A DNA stretch of 64,000 bases from Massilia sp. Root351 (lineage in GTDB: Bacteria; Pseudomonadota; Gammaproteobacteria; Burkholderiales; Burkholderiaceae_D): the NCBI RefSeq assembly GCF_001425045.1, contig NZ_LMDJ01000001.1, positions 683,859-747,858 on the forward strand. The letters run 5' to 3'. Positions 45,284 to 53,902 of this stretch are shown one piece after another; position 1 is the stretch's first letter; every line of letters starts with the position of its first letter. Below the pieces are notes generated by a model. That model was not told the DNA's origin, made no database searches, and saw only the letters and a list, made by a program, of their open reading frames with translations. The translations under genes were made by a program, and so were the position numbers.

Positions 45284-47703
45284 TTCAGGTCCACCGACGC
45301 GGCCAGCTTGAACGCGCGCGCGCCGCCTTGCGTGACGAAGCCGTCGTTGAACAGGCCGGCCCAGTAGCTCTTGTCGGCCAGGTTCTCCACGCTGGCGCGC
45401 AGCTGCACCGCGTGGTCCAGCACGCGCGCGCCGTAGCGGGCGCCCAGGTCGAAGCGCGTCCAGCCGCCGATGCGCTGCGTGTTGGTGGAGTTGACGAACT
45501 GCTCGCCGGTGTAGATGGCGCGCGCGCTCAGCACCAGCGCCGGCACGGCAGGCAGGCTCCACTCGGTGCCCACGTTGGCTTTCCATTTCGGCGTGCCGAA
45601 GGCGCTCTTGCCGCTGACGGCGGGGTTGGCCGCATGCGTCATCCTGCCCTGCGTGTAGGCGGCGCCGCCCAGCAGCGTGAACTGTTTGCCCAACTGGCCG
45701 AACAGGTTCCATTCCACGCCCCGGTTGCGCTGCTCGCCGTCGTTGTCGTAGGTGTTGGCGGCCACGTTCTTGATCATGCTGGGACGCTTGATCTGGAAGG
45801 CGCTGACGGTGTTGCCGAAATCGCCGCCGTCCCACTTCACGCCCGCTTCCACCTGCTTGCTGCGGTAGGGCGCGAACACTTCGCCGAAGTTTTTCGCGGT
45901 CTGGTCGCTAACGGTGTCGCCCTGGCTCAGGCCTTCGATCGCATTGGCGTACAGGGAAATGGACGGGCCCCACGGCTTGACCACCAGGCCGACGGCGGGC
46001 GTGACGGCGTTCTTGTCATAGTTCGAGGCGGGCGCGCCGGTGTTGGCGTTGAAGGTCTTGCTCAGCACACGCTGCCGGCGGGCGCCCAGCGTCAGCAGCA
46101 CCGCATCCTGGGCGAAGGACAGCGTGTCGGCCAGCGCCCAGCTGTCCAGTTTTGCCTCGCCTGTCTTGGGCACGTTCACCGGCGCCGGCGCCAGTGCGGG
46201 CGTGGCGGGATTGTAGATGTTGGACTTGTAGTCCGCGCTGATGCTGGGGTTGGCGCGGCGCGTGTCGTACTCCAGCACGGTGTAGCTGGCCACCGCCTGG
46301 TGGCGCACGGCGCCGGTGCTGAAGCGGGCGCGCAGGCCCGCCTCGGCCGAGTCGGTGTCGGTGGCGCCTGCCTGGTGGAAGGTGGTGCCCACATAGTCGC
46401 CCGCTGCGTTGCGGATCGACGCGCGCGTGCCGTTGATGTAGCCCGAGTAGCGGTAGCGCAGCTGGCCGGCTGCGGCGTAGGCGGTGACATGGTCGTTGAA
46501 ATCGTAGCCGGCGCGCAGCAGCACGGCGCGGTTATCGAGCTTGCCGTAGATGCCGCGCAGCAGATTGGTGCCGGCCTTGGGCGGGGCGATCACGCCGGTG
46601 GCGGGAAAGGACGCCATCCACGCGCTGCCGTTGCGGATGTCCTCCTTGTCAGAATAGGCGTCGAGCGAGGCGGTGAGCTGTTCGCCACGGTAGTCCAGCG
46701 CCATCGAAGCCAGCTTGCGCTCCTTCTTCTGCGCGTCCACCCCGGCCTCGCCGTCGCGGTAGGCGCCGTTCACGCGCACGCCGAAACGGTTTTTCTCGCC
46801 GAAGCGCCGGCCGGCGTCCAGGTGCAGGCCGAACTGGGAATCGGAGGTGTAGTCGGTGGTCAGGCGCAACAGCGGCTTGTCGGCCGCGCGCTTGGGCAGC
46901 AGGTTGATCACGCCGCCCACCGCGCCTTGCGGCGACATGCCGCTCAGCAGCGCGCCCGGGCCTTTCAGCACTTCCACCCGTTCGATGAATTCGGTGGGCG
47001 CGTGGCCGTAGGGCGACAGGCCATACAAGCCGTTGTAGGCCAGGCCCTCGCCGTTGATTTCAAAGCCGCGGATGCTGAAGTTTTCGTAGATGTGGCCGTC
47101 GGACGTGGTGAAGCGCACCGACGGGTCGTTCAGCAGCACGGCGCCCACGGTGGACGCCTGCTGGTCCTCAATCAGCTTGGCGGTATAGCTGGTGAGGTTG
47201 AAGGGGGCGTCCATGGTGCTGGTGCTGCCCAGGATGCCGAGCTGGCCGCCGCGCGCCACCTGGCCGCCGGCGTAGCTGGCGGGCAGTTCGTCCGGCAGCA
47301 GGCCGCCGGTCACGCTCACCGCGTCCATCACCTGCTCGCCGCCGCGCTGCGCCGCTGCGGCGGCGCCGCTGCCGCCGGCCGGCTTTGCCTGCAGCACGTA
47401 GCCGGCGCTGGTTTTGCCGATGGCGTACTGGCTGTCGCGCAGCAGCGCGTTGAAGCCCGCCTCCACGCTGTAGCTGCCTTTCAGGCCGGCGCTGCGCAGG
47501 CCTTGCAGCTTGCCGGCGTCCATCGCGACGGCCACGCCGGCTTGCTGCGCAAAGCGGGTCAGGGCGTCCGCCAGCGGACCGGCTGGAATGTCGTACTGGG
47601 CGGCGGTGCTTTGCGCCATGGCGGCGCTGCCGGCGGCGGCAGCGGCGGCGCCCAGCGCGAGGTGGATGGCAAGAGTCAGGGGGGCGATGCGAAGCGTGGA
47701 CAT
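45280..47703 (-). CDS. TonB-dependent siderophore receptor with STN signalling domain
   Basis: 807-residue outer-membrane receptor. Order: signal peptide (ending about 30); STN domain (about 35-105, AQYDIPAGPLADALTRFAQQAGVAVAMDAGKLQGL); TonB-box region; plug (about 145-280, with SVRFTTSDGHIYENFSIRGFEI); and a 22-strand barrel ending in the aromatic-rich C-terminus (FKLAASVDLK). STN receptors pass an occupancy signal to FecR. An 84-bp gap (47704-47787) separates it from fecR and must hold any promoter used by the sigma factor. Ligand unknown; the adjacent esterase suggests an ester-linked siderophore. Confidence 0.92.
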   Translation of the reverse strand: MSTLRIAPLTLAIHLALGAAAAAAGSAAMAQSTAAQYDIPAGPLADALTRFAQQAGVAVAMDAGKLQGLRSAGLKGSYSVEAGFNALLRDSQYAIGKTSAGYVLQAKPAGGSGAAAAAQRGGEQVMDAVSVTGGLLPDELPASYAGGQVARGGQLGILGSTSTMDAPFNLTSYTAKLIEDQQASTVGAVLLNDPSVRFTTSDGHIYENFSIRGFEINGEGLAYNGLYGLSPYGHAPTEFIERVEVLKGPGALLSGMSPQGAVGGVINLLPKRAADKPLLRLTTDYTSDSQFGLHLDAGRRFGEKNRFGVRVNGAYRDGEAGVDAQKKERKLASMALDYRGEQLTASLDAYSDKEDIRNGSAWMASFPATGVIAPPKAGTNLLRGIYGKLDNRAVLLRAGYDFNDHVTAYAAAGQLRYRYSGYINGTRASIRNAAGDYVGTTFHQAGATDTDSAEAGLRARFSTGAVRHQAVASYTVLEYDTRRANPSISADYKSNIYNPATPALAPAPVNVPKTGEAKLDSWALADTLSFAQDAVLLTLGARRQRVLSKTFNANTGAPASNYDKNAVTPAVGLVVKPWGPSISLYANAIEGLSQGDTVSDQTAKNFGEVFAPYRSKQVEAGVKWDGGDFGNTVSAFQIKRPSMIKNVAANTYDNDGEQRNRGVEWNLFGQLGKQFTLLGGAAYTQGRMTHAANPAVSGKSAFGTPKWKANVGTEWSLPAVPALVLSARAIYTGEQFVNSTNTQRIGGWTRFDLGARYGARVLDHAVQLRASVENLADKSYWAGLFNDGFVTQGGARAFKLAASVDLK

Positions 47704-47787
47704 TCAGGATTCCTTTTTTCTTGGTAGTCAAATTGCATACACAGACCTTGACGCGCGAAAAATGGAAACCGGAACCCTTCGGGCAAA

Positions 47788-48882
47788 TTATTTTGGCGGG
47801 GCGCCTGCCGGCGCATCGACCAGCACCAGGTACGGGGTGACGGTGCGCACGCGCAGCGCCGGGAAGCTGTTCAGCAGCAGGTGCAGGGCGCGGCCGGTGT
47901 CGTCCAGCGGCAGCACGGCGGAGACGTTGATGGCGGCGATCTGTTCGCGGTTGTAGCGGATCATGCCGGGCCGGTGGCGCGCCAGCTCGTCCAGCACCTC
48001 GGCCAGCGGACGGTTGCGCACCACCAGCTGGTGGTTCTTCCAGGCGTCGTCCACGCTGCCGGGATCGATGGCGGTGGCCGTGCCCACGGCACTGTGGCCG
48101 ATGCGCACGCGCTGGCCGGCCGTCACCTGCTGCGCGTCGCTGTTGCCGGCGGCGATCTGGCCGGCGCTGAGCACTGCCGTCCCCGATTCCAGCATGGTCA
48201 GCTCGGTGCCGCCGCTGCCGTTCGTCCTGCGCACGGTAAAGCGCGTGCCCAGCGCGCGGATGCTGCCTTCGGCCGTGCGGACCACGAAGGGCCGGGCCGG
48301 GTCGCGCGCCACGTCCACCAGGATTTCGCCCTGCAGCAGTTCCACCGTGCGCTGGCTGGCGTCGAAATGCAGGCGCACGGCGCTGCCGCTGTTGAGCGTC
48401 ACGGCGCTGCCGTCGGCCAGCGTGGTGCGGCGCCATTCTCCGGCGCCGCTGCGCAGGTCGGCCAGCAGCGCTTGCGGCCCGTAGCCCTGCATGCCCAGCC
48501 AGGCCGCGGCCAGCGCGGGGAGGGCGATGGCCAGCGCGGCGGAGATGCGGAGCACTTGCCGCACTTGCCGTGACTGGCGGGCATGGCGGCCTTGCGGGAC
48601 CGGCGGGGCGTGGTCCGCCTTGGGATTCGAGGCTATGCCGTCCGCGCCTATGCCGGAGCCCGCGCCGCCGGCTGGCGCGATGGCCGCGCGCAAGGCGGCG
48701 CGCGCAGGCTGCGTGGGCAGCACGCCGAGCAAACCTTCCAGGCGCGCGGCGGCGGCGGCGTGCTGCGGGTCGGCCCGCTTCCAGGCGTCGAAACCCGCCC
48801 GCGCGCAGGCGCGGTCAACGGCGTCGTCCGCGCTCAGCGCCACGATCCAGGCGGCCGCCTGGCCGGCAACGCTGCCGCTCAT
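47788..48882 (-). CDS. FecR-type anti-sigma regulator
   Basis: 364-residue single-span protein. The cytoplasmic N-terminus (about 1-105, DUF4880-like AAAWIVALSADDAVDRACARAGFDAWKRADPQHAAAAARLE) is followed by a membrane helix (LRISAALAIALPALAAAWLGM, about 110-130), and the periplasmic FecR domain carries GEWRRTTLADGSAVTLNSGSAVRLHFDASQRTVELLQGEILVDVARD and ends in an STN-like fold. It would transmit receptor occupancy to the sigma factor encoded upstream, whose stop it overlaps (ATGA). Confidence 0.92.
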   Translation of the reverse strand: MSGSVAGQAAAWIVALSADDAVDRACARAGFDAWKRADPQHAAAAARLEGLLGVLPTQPARAALRAAIAPAGGAGSGIGADGIASNPKADHAPPVPQGRHARQSRQVRQVLRISAALAIALPALAAAWLGMQGYGPQALLADLRSGAGEWRRTTLADGSAVTLNSGSAVRLHFDASQRTVELLQGEILVDVARDPARPFVVRTAEGSIRALGTRFTVRRTNGSGGTELTMLESGTAVLSAGQIAAGNSDAQQVTAGQRVRIGHSAVGTATAIDPGSVDDAWKNHQLVVRNRPLAEVLDELARHRPGMIRYNREQIAAINVSAVLPLDDTGRALHLLLNSFPALRVRTVTPYLVLVDAPAGAPPK

Positions 48883-49397
48883 GCCTGCGCCAGCTCGTCG
48901 CAGCGCAGCAGCGCCTGGACCAGGTATTTCTGCACCATGCGGGTGGACACGCCCAGCTGAGCCGCAATGGCGGCGTGCGTCATGCCGTCCAGGTAGTGCA
49001 GCACAAAGGCCTCGCGCGGCTTGTCGGCCAGCCCCGCCAGCGCGGCCGCGATGCGCTCCAGCGCCTGCACCGCCTGCATGATCTCCTCGGGCGACGGGTA
49101 GCTGGGCATGTGCCCTGCCAGCAGCGCCAGTTCGGCCATATAAGCCTGGTCTATGGTCTGGCGCCGGCTGCGGTCGATCAGCAGGCGCTTGGCGGTGGTG
49201 GTCAGATAGGCGCGCGGCTCGAGCACGCCAGCCAGCGTTTTGTTGGCCGCCACGATGCGCAGAAAGGTATCCTGCGCCACGTCCGCCGCGTTCTCCGCGC
49301 AACCCAGCTTGCGGCGCAGCCAGCCGTACAGCCAGCCATGATGGGCGCTATAGAGCGCGCTCATTTCCTGCTGCAATGGCGTGGTGGCGAAGGTCAT
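48879..49397 (-). CDS. FecI-type ECF sigma factor
   Basis: 172-residue extracytoplasmic-function sigma factor. Region 2 is LYSAHHGWLYGWLRRKLGCAENAADVAQDTFLRI; region 4 is ALERIAAALAGLADKPREAFVLHYLDGMTHAAIAAQLGVSTRMVQKYLVQALLRC. Sequence and position upstream of fecR and the STN receptor define the iron-starvation (FecI/FpvI-like) group. A Fur-like palindrome lies 13-32 bp upstream of the ATG. It is the first gene of the minus-strand siderophore operon. Confidence 0.93.
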   Translation of the reverse strand: MTFATTPLQQEMSALYSAHHGWLYGWLRRKLGCAENAADVAQDTFLRIVAANKTLAGVLEPRAYLTTTAKRLLIDRSRRQTIDQAYMAELALLAGHMPSYPSPEEIMQAVQALERIAAALAGLADKPREAFVLHYLDGMTHAAIAAQLGVSTRMVQKYLVQALLRCDELAQA

Positions 49398-49410
49398 GGA
49401 GTCAAATGCA

Positions 49411-49429
49411 AATAAGAACTATTCTCATT
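49411..49429 (-). promoter_or_regulatory. Fur-box-like palindrome upstream of the sigma factor gene
   Basis: AATAAGAACTATTCTCATT: the central 7-1-7 unit TAAGAAC-T-ATTCTCA matches its inverse at 5 of 7 positions and resembles the Fur consensus TGATAAT-N-ATTATCA. It lies just upstream of the ECF sigma start, where Fur repression by iron is expected. Confidence 0.5.
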
Positions 49430-49483
49430 CTATGCCATTTGTGACTTTGTTTGCAACCGCTGGGCGGGGGCGGGCGCGGAAGC

Positions 49484-49505
49484 GTTGTCATACAACTGCT
49501 ATAAT
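49484..49505 (+). promoter_or_regulatory. Operator (type 1) and -10 box of the FadR-type regulator gene
   Basis: GTTGT-CAT-ACAAC (49484-49496) is a perfect short palindrome whose right half matches the operator before kdgD, followed by a TATAAT at 49500-49505. The site sits immediately upstream of the -10, so autorepression of the regulator at 49533 is plausible. No good -35 is visible. Confidence 0.6.
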
Positions 49506-49532
49506 CAAGGCTGACCACCAATCCGCCCAGCC

Positions 49533-50276
49533 ATGAACGACATCGCCGCCGCCACCGCCCTGCAGCCTCCCAAGAAGCGCCACCGCAACCTCGCGCAGGG
49601 CGTGGTGGAGAGCATTACCGCCAGCATCACGGGCGGGCAGCTCAAGCCGGGCGACAAATTGCCGACCGAGTCCGTCATCATGGAGATGCACGGCGTGAGC
49701 CGCACCGTGGTGCGCGAAGCGATCTCGCATCTGCAGGCCGCCGGCCTGGTGCAGACCAAGCACGGTATCGGCACCTTCGTGCTGGAGCCGCAGCCGGCTG
49801 CGCTGCGCATCTCGCCGGACACCGTGCGCACCATCGGCGACGTGCTGGCCATCCTCGAGCTGCGCATCAGCCTGGAAACCGAAGCGGCCTGGCTGGCCGC
49901 CGCCCGCCGCAGCGAGGCGCAGCTGGCCGCCATGGGCGAGGCGCTGCAGCGCATCCTGGACGGCGGCTCGGTGGAGGCGGACGTGCAGTTCCACCTGCTG
50001 ATCGCGCAAGCGACCAACAACCGCTATTTCGTCGACATCCTGACCGACCTGGGCACCACCATCATCCCGCGCGCGCGCGTCAATTCGGCCCAGCTGGCGC
50101 ACGACGACCCGGCCCACTACCTGGAACGCGTGAACCGCGAGCACGAGAACATCTACAACGCCATTGCGCGCCAGGACCAGGAAGGAGCGCGCGCCGCCAT
50201 GCGTACGCACCTGAGCAATAGCCGCGAACGCCTGCGGCGCGCCCAGCAGGAAGTCAGCCCTGTCAATGTTTCCTAA
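49533..50276 (+). CDS. FadR/GntR-family regulator of the galacturonate/galactarate genes
   Basis: 247-residue regulator. The winged helix-turn-helix reads QLKPGDKLPTESVIMEMHGVSRTVVREAISHLQAAGLVQTKHGIGTFV (about 36-84), followed by the FCD ligand domain (about 100-235, with DVQFHLLIAQATNNRYF and EHENIYNAIARQD metal/ligand residues). It is directly upstream of kdgD, and matching inverted repeats occur before itself, kdgD and udh. FCD regulators of this type often respond to sugar acids, galactarate or glucarate intermediates; repression relieved by such a metabolite is inferred. Confidence 0.88.
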   Translation: MNDIAAATALQPPKKRHRNLAQGVVESITASITGGQLKPGDKLPTESVIMEMHGVSRTVVREAISHLQAAGLVQTKHGIGTFVLEPQPAALRISPDTVRTIGDVLAILELRISLETEAAWLAAARRSEAQLAAMGEALQRILDGGSVEADVQFHLLIAQATNNRYFVDILTDLGTTIIPRARVNSAQLAHDDPAHYLERVNREHENIYNAIARQDQEGARAAMRTHLSNSRERLRRAQQEVSPVNVS

Positions 50277-50327
50277 AGGATAAAGACTAAAAAGCCACAC
50301 CAAAACGCTTGCCCGACTTCGATTATA

Positions 50328-50347
50328 GTTGTACGATGTCATACAAC
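50328..50347. promoter_or_regulatory. Type 1 operator upstream of kdgD
   Basis: GTTGTACGATGTCATACAAC has perfect 6-bp arms, GTTGTA/TACAAC, around CGATGTCA. It overlaps the possible -10 TTATAG (50323-50328) and lies 41 bp before the kdgD ATG. Thirteen bases, GTTGTACGATGTC, recur in reverse orientation before udh at 63.46 kb. Confidence 0.7.
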
Positions 50348-50388
50348 AAGTCGGCGCTGTGCCGCTTTTAGTCCACACTGGAGAAGAC

Positions 50389-51300
50389 ATGCAACCTAAT
50401 GACCTTAAAACCATCCTCTCGTCCGGCCTGCTGTCCTTCCCGGTCACCGACTTCGACGCACAGGGCAACTTCCGCGCCGACACCTACGCCAAGCGCCTGG
50501 AATGGCTGGCACCGTACGGCGCCAGCGCGCTGTTCGCCGCCGGCGGCACCGGCGAGTTCTTCTCGCTGACCCCGAACGAATACACCGGCGTCATCAAGAC
50601 CGCCGTCGACACCTGCAAAGGCAAAGTGCCTATCCTGGCCGGCGCCGGCGGCTCCACCCGCGCCGCCATTGGCTACGCGCAGGAAGCCGAGCGCCTGGGC
50701 GCGCAAGGCGTGCTGCTGCTGCCGCACTACCTGACCGAAGCGAGCCAGGACGGCCTGATGCGCCACGTGGAAGAAGTGTGCGCCTCGGTGGACTTCGGCG
50801 TAGTGGTCTACAATCGCAACGTGTGCCGCCTGAACGCCGACTCGCTGGAAAAGCTGGCCGACCGCTGCCCTAACCTGATCGGCTTCAAGGACGGCCTGGG
50901 CGACATCGAACTGATGATGCAAATCTGGCGCCGCATGGGCGACCGCTTCAGCTACCTGGGCGGCCTGCCGACCGCGGAAGTCTACGCCGCTGCCTACAAG
51001 GCGCTGGGCGTGCCGGTGTACTCGTCGGCCGTGTTCAACTTCATGCCGAAGCTGGCCATGGACTTCTACCACGCTGTCGCCAACGACGATCACGCTGCGC
51101 AGAACAAGATGCTGGACGAGTTCTTCCTGCCATACCTGGAGATCCGCAACCGCAAATCGGGCTACGCAGTCTCGATCGTCAAGGCCGGCGCCAAGATCGC
51201 AGGTTACGACGCCGGTCCGGTGCGCGCACCGCTGACCGATCTGACCGAAGAAGAATGTGCAATGCTGGAAAAACTGATGCGCGCACAGGGCGCGCAATAA
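50389..51300 (+). CDS. kdgD: 5-dehydro-4-deoxyglucarate dehydratase
   Basis: 303-residue class I aldolase-superfamily enzyme (DapA-like TIM barrel) that converts 5-keto-4-deoxyglucarate to 2-oxoglutarate semialdehyde, CO2 and water. The Schiff-base Lys167 is in [11 protein letters not shown]; Tyr141 is in [22 protein letters not shown] is the substrate loop. The frame opens upstream at 50329, but ATG 50389 has GGAGAAG at correct spacing. Followed by the semialdehyde dehydrogenase after 14 bp, the next step of the pathway. Confidence 0.95.
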   Translation: MQPNDLKTILSSGLLSFPVTDFDAQGNFRADTYAKRLEWLAPYGASALFAAGGTGEFFSLTPNEYTGVIKTAVDTCKGKVPILAGAGGSTRAAIGYAQEAERLGAQGVLLLPHYLTEASQDGLMRHVEEVCASVDFGVVVYNRNVCRLNADSLEKLADRCPNLIGFKDGLGDIELMMQIWRRMGDRFSYLGGLPTAEVYAAAYKALGVPVYSSAVFNFMPKLAMDFYHAVANDDHAAQNKMLDEFFLPYLEIRNRKSGYAVSIVKAGAKIAGYDAGPVRAPLTDLTEEECAMLEKLMRAQGAQ

Positions 51301-51314
51301 TCTAAGGAGTAGTT

Positions 51315-52889
51315 ATGCAAATATCCGGTGAAATGATTATCGGCCGTAACGTGGTACGCGGCCAGGAAGGCACGGTCAAGGCGATCGACCCTTCCCGCAA
51401 CGAGCAAATCGAGCCGGCCTTCGGGCTGGGTGGCGAAGCCGAGCTGCAGCAGGCTTGCGCGCTGGCCGAACAGGCGTTCGACCGTTATCGTGAAACCGGA
51501 TTGGAGCAGCGCGCCCGCTTCCTGGAAACCATCGCCGACCGCATCATGGACATCGGTCCTGCGCTGATCGAACGCGCGATGCAGGAAACCGGCCTGCCGC
51601 AAGCCCGCCTGGAAGGCGAGCGCGGCCGCACCTGCAACCAGCTGCGCCTGTTCGCCAAGGTCGTGCGCGACGGCCGCTTCCTGTCCGCCACGCTGGACTC
51701 GAAGCTGCCGGAGCGCACCCCGCCGCGCTCGGACATCCGCCTGCGCAAGATTGGCCTGGGCCCGGTCGCCGTGTTCGGCGCCAGCAACTTCCCGCTGGCC
51801 TTCTCGGTGGCCGGCGGCGACACCGCCTCCGCACTGGCGGCCGGCTGCCCCGTGGTAGTCAAGGCGCACTCGGCGCACCTGGGCACCTCCGAACTGGTGG
51901 CCCGCGCCGTGCAGAAAGCGGCCATCGAATGCGACATGCCTGAAGGCGTGTTCTCGATGCTGATCGGCTCCGGCCAGAGCGTCGGCCAGAACCTGGTCGC
52001 GCACCGCGCCATCAAGGCGGTCGGCTTCACCGGTTCCCGCGCCGGCGGCACCTCGCTGATGCGCACCGCCGCGGCGCGCCACGAGCCGATTCCAGTCTAT
52101 GCTGAAATGAGCAGTATCAACCCGGTGTTCCTGCTGGCAGGCGCACTGGAAAACACCAAGCTGCCGCAAGCCTTCGTCGATTCGCTCACGCTGGGCGCTG
52201 GCCAGTTCTGCACCAACCCTGGCCTGCTGATCGGCGTGGACGGTCCGTTGCTGCAAGCCTTCACCGAAGGCGTGGCCACCGCGCTGTCCGCCAAGGCGCA
52301 GCAAACCATGCTGACCCCGGGCATCCACCAGGCTTACTCGTCGGGCGTGGCCAAGCTGGCCGCGATTCCCGGCGTGAAGCTGGTCGGCCAGGGCCAGAGC
52401 GGCGCGCTGCCGTGCGGCGCGCAGGCTGCGCTGTATGAAGTGGCTGCCGAGACCTTCCTGTCGAACCCTGATCTGGAAGGCGAAATCTTCGGACCTGCCT
52501 CGCTGCTGATCCGCTGCCGCAATGAAGACGAAGTGGTGCGCGTGGCAGAACACCTGGAAGGCCAGCTGACCGCAGCCGTGCACGCCACCGCCGCCGACCT
52601 GGCCTTTGCCAAGCGCCTGCTGCCTACGCTGGAGCGCAAGGCCGGCCGCGTGCTGTTCAACGGCTTCGGCACCGGCGTGGAAGTGTCGCACGCCATGGTG
52701 CATGGCGGCCCGTTCCCGTCCACCTCGGACAGCCGCAGCACCTCCGTTGGCGCCTCCGCCATCGACCGTTTCCTGCGTCCGGTGAGCTACCAGGACGTGC
52801 CGGCCGAACTGCTGGCTGCCGAGCTGGCCGACGGCAATCCGCTGGCCATCCCGCGCGTGGAAAACGGCGACCTGGTATGGAACGCGTAA
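51315..52889 (+). CDS. 2-oxoglutarate semialdehyde (2,5-dioxovalerate) dehydrogenase
   Basis: 524-residue aldehyde dehydrogenase of the alpha-ketoglutaric semialdehyde group, which oxidises the KdgD product to 2-oxoglutarate with NAD(P)+. The catalytic Cys299 is in [12 protein letters not shown]; the general-base Glu is in [48 protein letters not shown] and [10 protein letters not shown] form the cofactor site. It has a strong AAGGAG ribosome binding site. The SMP-30 gene begins 13 bp before its stop. Confidence 0.94.
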   Translation: MQISGEMIIGRNVVRGQEGTVKAIDPSRNEQIEPAFGLGGEAELQQACALAEQAFDRYRETGLEQRARFLETIADRIMDIGPALIERAMQETGLPQARLEGERGRTCNQLRLFAKVVRDGRFLSATLDSKLPERTPPRSDIRLRKIGLGPVAVFGASNFPLAFSVAGGDTASALAAGCPVVVKAHSAHLGTSELVARAVQKAAIECDMPEGVFSMLIGSGQSVGQNLVAHRAIKAVGFTGSRAGGTSLMRTAAARHEPIPVYAEMSSINPVFLLAGALENTKLPQAFVDSLTLGAGQFCTNPGLLIGVDGPLLQAFTEGVATALSAKAQQTMLTPGIHQAYSSGVAKLAAIPGVKLVGQGQSGALPCGAQAALYEVAAETFLSNPDLEGEIFGPASLLIRCRNEDEVVRVAEHLEGQLTAAVHATAADLAFAKRLLPTLERKAGRVLFNGFGTGVEVSHAMVHGGPFPSTSDSRSTSVGASAIDRFLRPVSYQDVPAELLAAELADGNPLAIPRVENGDLVWNA

Positions 52890-53761
52890 GCGATATCCAA
52901 TGCAAGGTAGGTGAAAGCCCGGTCTGGGATGCGCACAGCGCGGCCTGGTACTGGGTGGACATCGTCGGCAAGCGCGTGTGGCGTCTGGACGGCGCAGGCG
53001 GCGGCAGTGGCGCGCTGCGCAGCTGGACCACCTCCGAGATGGTGGCGTGCATCGCGCCCAAGGAAAGCGGCGGGCTGATAGCGGGCATGGAAACAGGCCT
53101 GTTCAGCCTTGAGCTGGGCGAGGGCGAGCAGGCCGGAGAAACCCGGCTGGCGCGTCCCGCCACGCTGGGTGAAGGCATGCGCTGCAACGACGGCCGCACC
53201 GACCGCCAGGGGCGTTTCTGGAGCGGCACCATGTTCATGGACATGTCGGCCGCGCGCGCCATCGGCCAGTTGTACAGCTACAGCGCGGAGCAAGGCCTGT
53301 CGGCGCCGGTGGTGTCGGAGCTGGTGACGCAGAACGGCCTGGCATGGTCGCCCGACGGGCGCACCATGTACCTGTCCGACTCGCACCCGAGCAGCCGCCT
53401 GATCTGGGCGTTCGACTACGACACCGCCAGCGGCGTGCCGTCGAACCGGCGCGTGTTCGCCGATCTGAACCAGCACGTGGGCCGTCCCGACGGCGCTGCG
53501 GTGGACGCCGAAGGCGGCTACTGGACCTGTGCCAACGACGCCGGTTGCCTGCTGCGCTTCACGCCGGACGGCAAGTTCGACCGCCGGGTCGACGTCCCGT
53601 TCGCCAAGCCCTCCATGTGTGCCTTTGGTGGCGCCGACATGGAAACGCTGCTGGTCACCTCCATCCCCTCTGGCAAGCCGGAAGACGTGGAATGGGGCGG
53701 CGCGGTGGTACTGCTGCGGCCCGGAATCAAAGGCGTCGTGGAAACACGGTTCAAAGGATAA
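52877..53761 (+). CDS. SMP-30/gluconolactonase family lactonase
   Basis: 294-residue six-bladed beta-propeller of the SMP-30/LRE family, cytoplasmic (no signal). It has the family metal-site blocks [88 protein letters not shown] and [13 protein letters not shown]. In this operon the substrate is most likely the galactarolactone or glucarolactone made by uronate dehydrogenase, opened to galactarate or glucarate. An arabino- or gluconolactone role cannot be excluded. Last gene of the operon, with a terminator 5 bp after the stop. Confidence 0.87.
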   Translation: MERVSDIQCKVGESPVWDAHSAAWYWVDIVGKRVWRLDGAGGGSGALRSWTTSEMVACIAPKESGGLIAGMETGLFSLELGEGEQAGETRLARPATLGEGMRCNDGRTDRQGRFWSGTMFMDMSAARAIGQLYSYSAEQGLSAPVVSELVTQNGLAWSPDGRTMYLSDSHPSSRLIWAFDYDTASGVPSNRRVFADLNQHVGRPDGAAVDAEGGYWTCANDAGCLLRFTPDGKFDRRVDVPFAKPSMCAFGGADMETLLVTSIPSGKPEDVEWGGAVVLLRPGIKGVVETRFKG

Positions 53762-53765
53762 ACAG

Positions 53766-53796
53766 AAAGCGCCGAAACATCGGCGCTTTTTTTTTC
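53766..53796 (+). terminator. Factor-independent terminator after the kdgD operon
   Basis: AAAGCGCCGA (53766-53775), AACA loop, TCGGCGCTTT (53780-53789), then a T run. It starts 5 bp after the lactonase stop. It precedes the 71-bp REP palindrome. Confidence 0.92.
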
Positions 53797-53813
53797 GCTT
53801 CTTGCTTCAGAGT

Positions 53814-53884
53814 AGCAGCCTGAGCCGCATCCCCCCCAAATCGGGGTCTGACCCCGATTTGGGGGGGATGCGGCTCAGGCTGCT
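53814..53884. repeat. REP palindrome C, 71-bp perfect palindrome
   Basis: Two 35-bp arms match exactly around a single central T. Each arm contains AGCAGCCTGAGCCGCAT, seven C, AAATC and GGGGTC (left), with the exact complement on the right. It belongs to the same family as the RAYT-flanking copies at 12770 and 13712, and has the same central base (T) as copy B. It lies between the convergent lactonase and polygalacturonase genes, where its hairpin may also stop transcription of the polygalacturonase mRNA. Confidence 0.92.
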
Positions 53885-53902
53885 TGTAGGAGAGGCGGTA
53901 GG

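Noticed and set aside
44303..45835. Longer esterase reading frame starting inside the receptor gene
   Set aside because: The added 180 residues are an out-of-frame copy of receptor sequence; the signal peptide starts at the ATG at 45283.
47704..47787. An ECF-sigma promoter before the TonB receptor
   Set aside because: The 84-bp gap is the right place, but I could not find a -35/-10 pair that I would call with confidence.
53814..53884. Part of a CRISPR array
   Set aside because: One isolated palindrome with no regularly spaced repeats or cas genes in the window.
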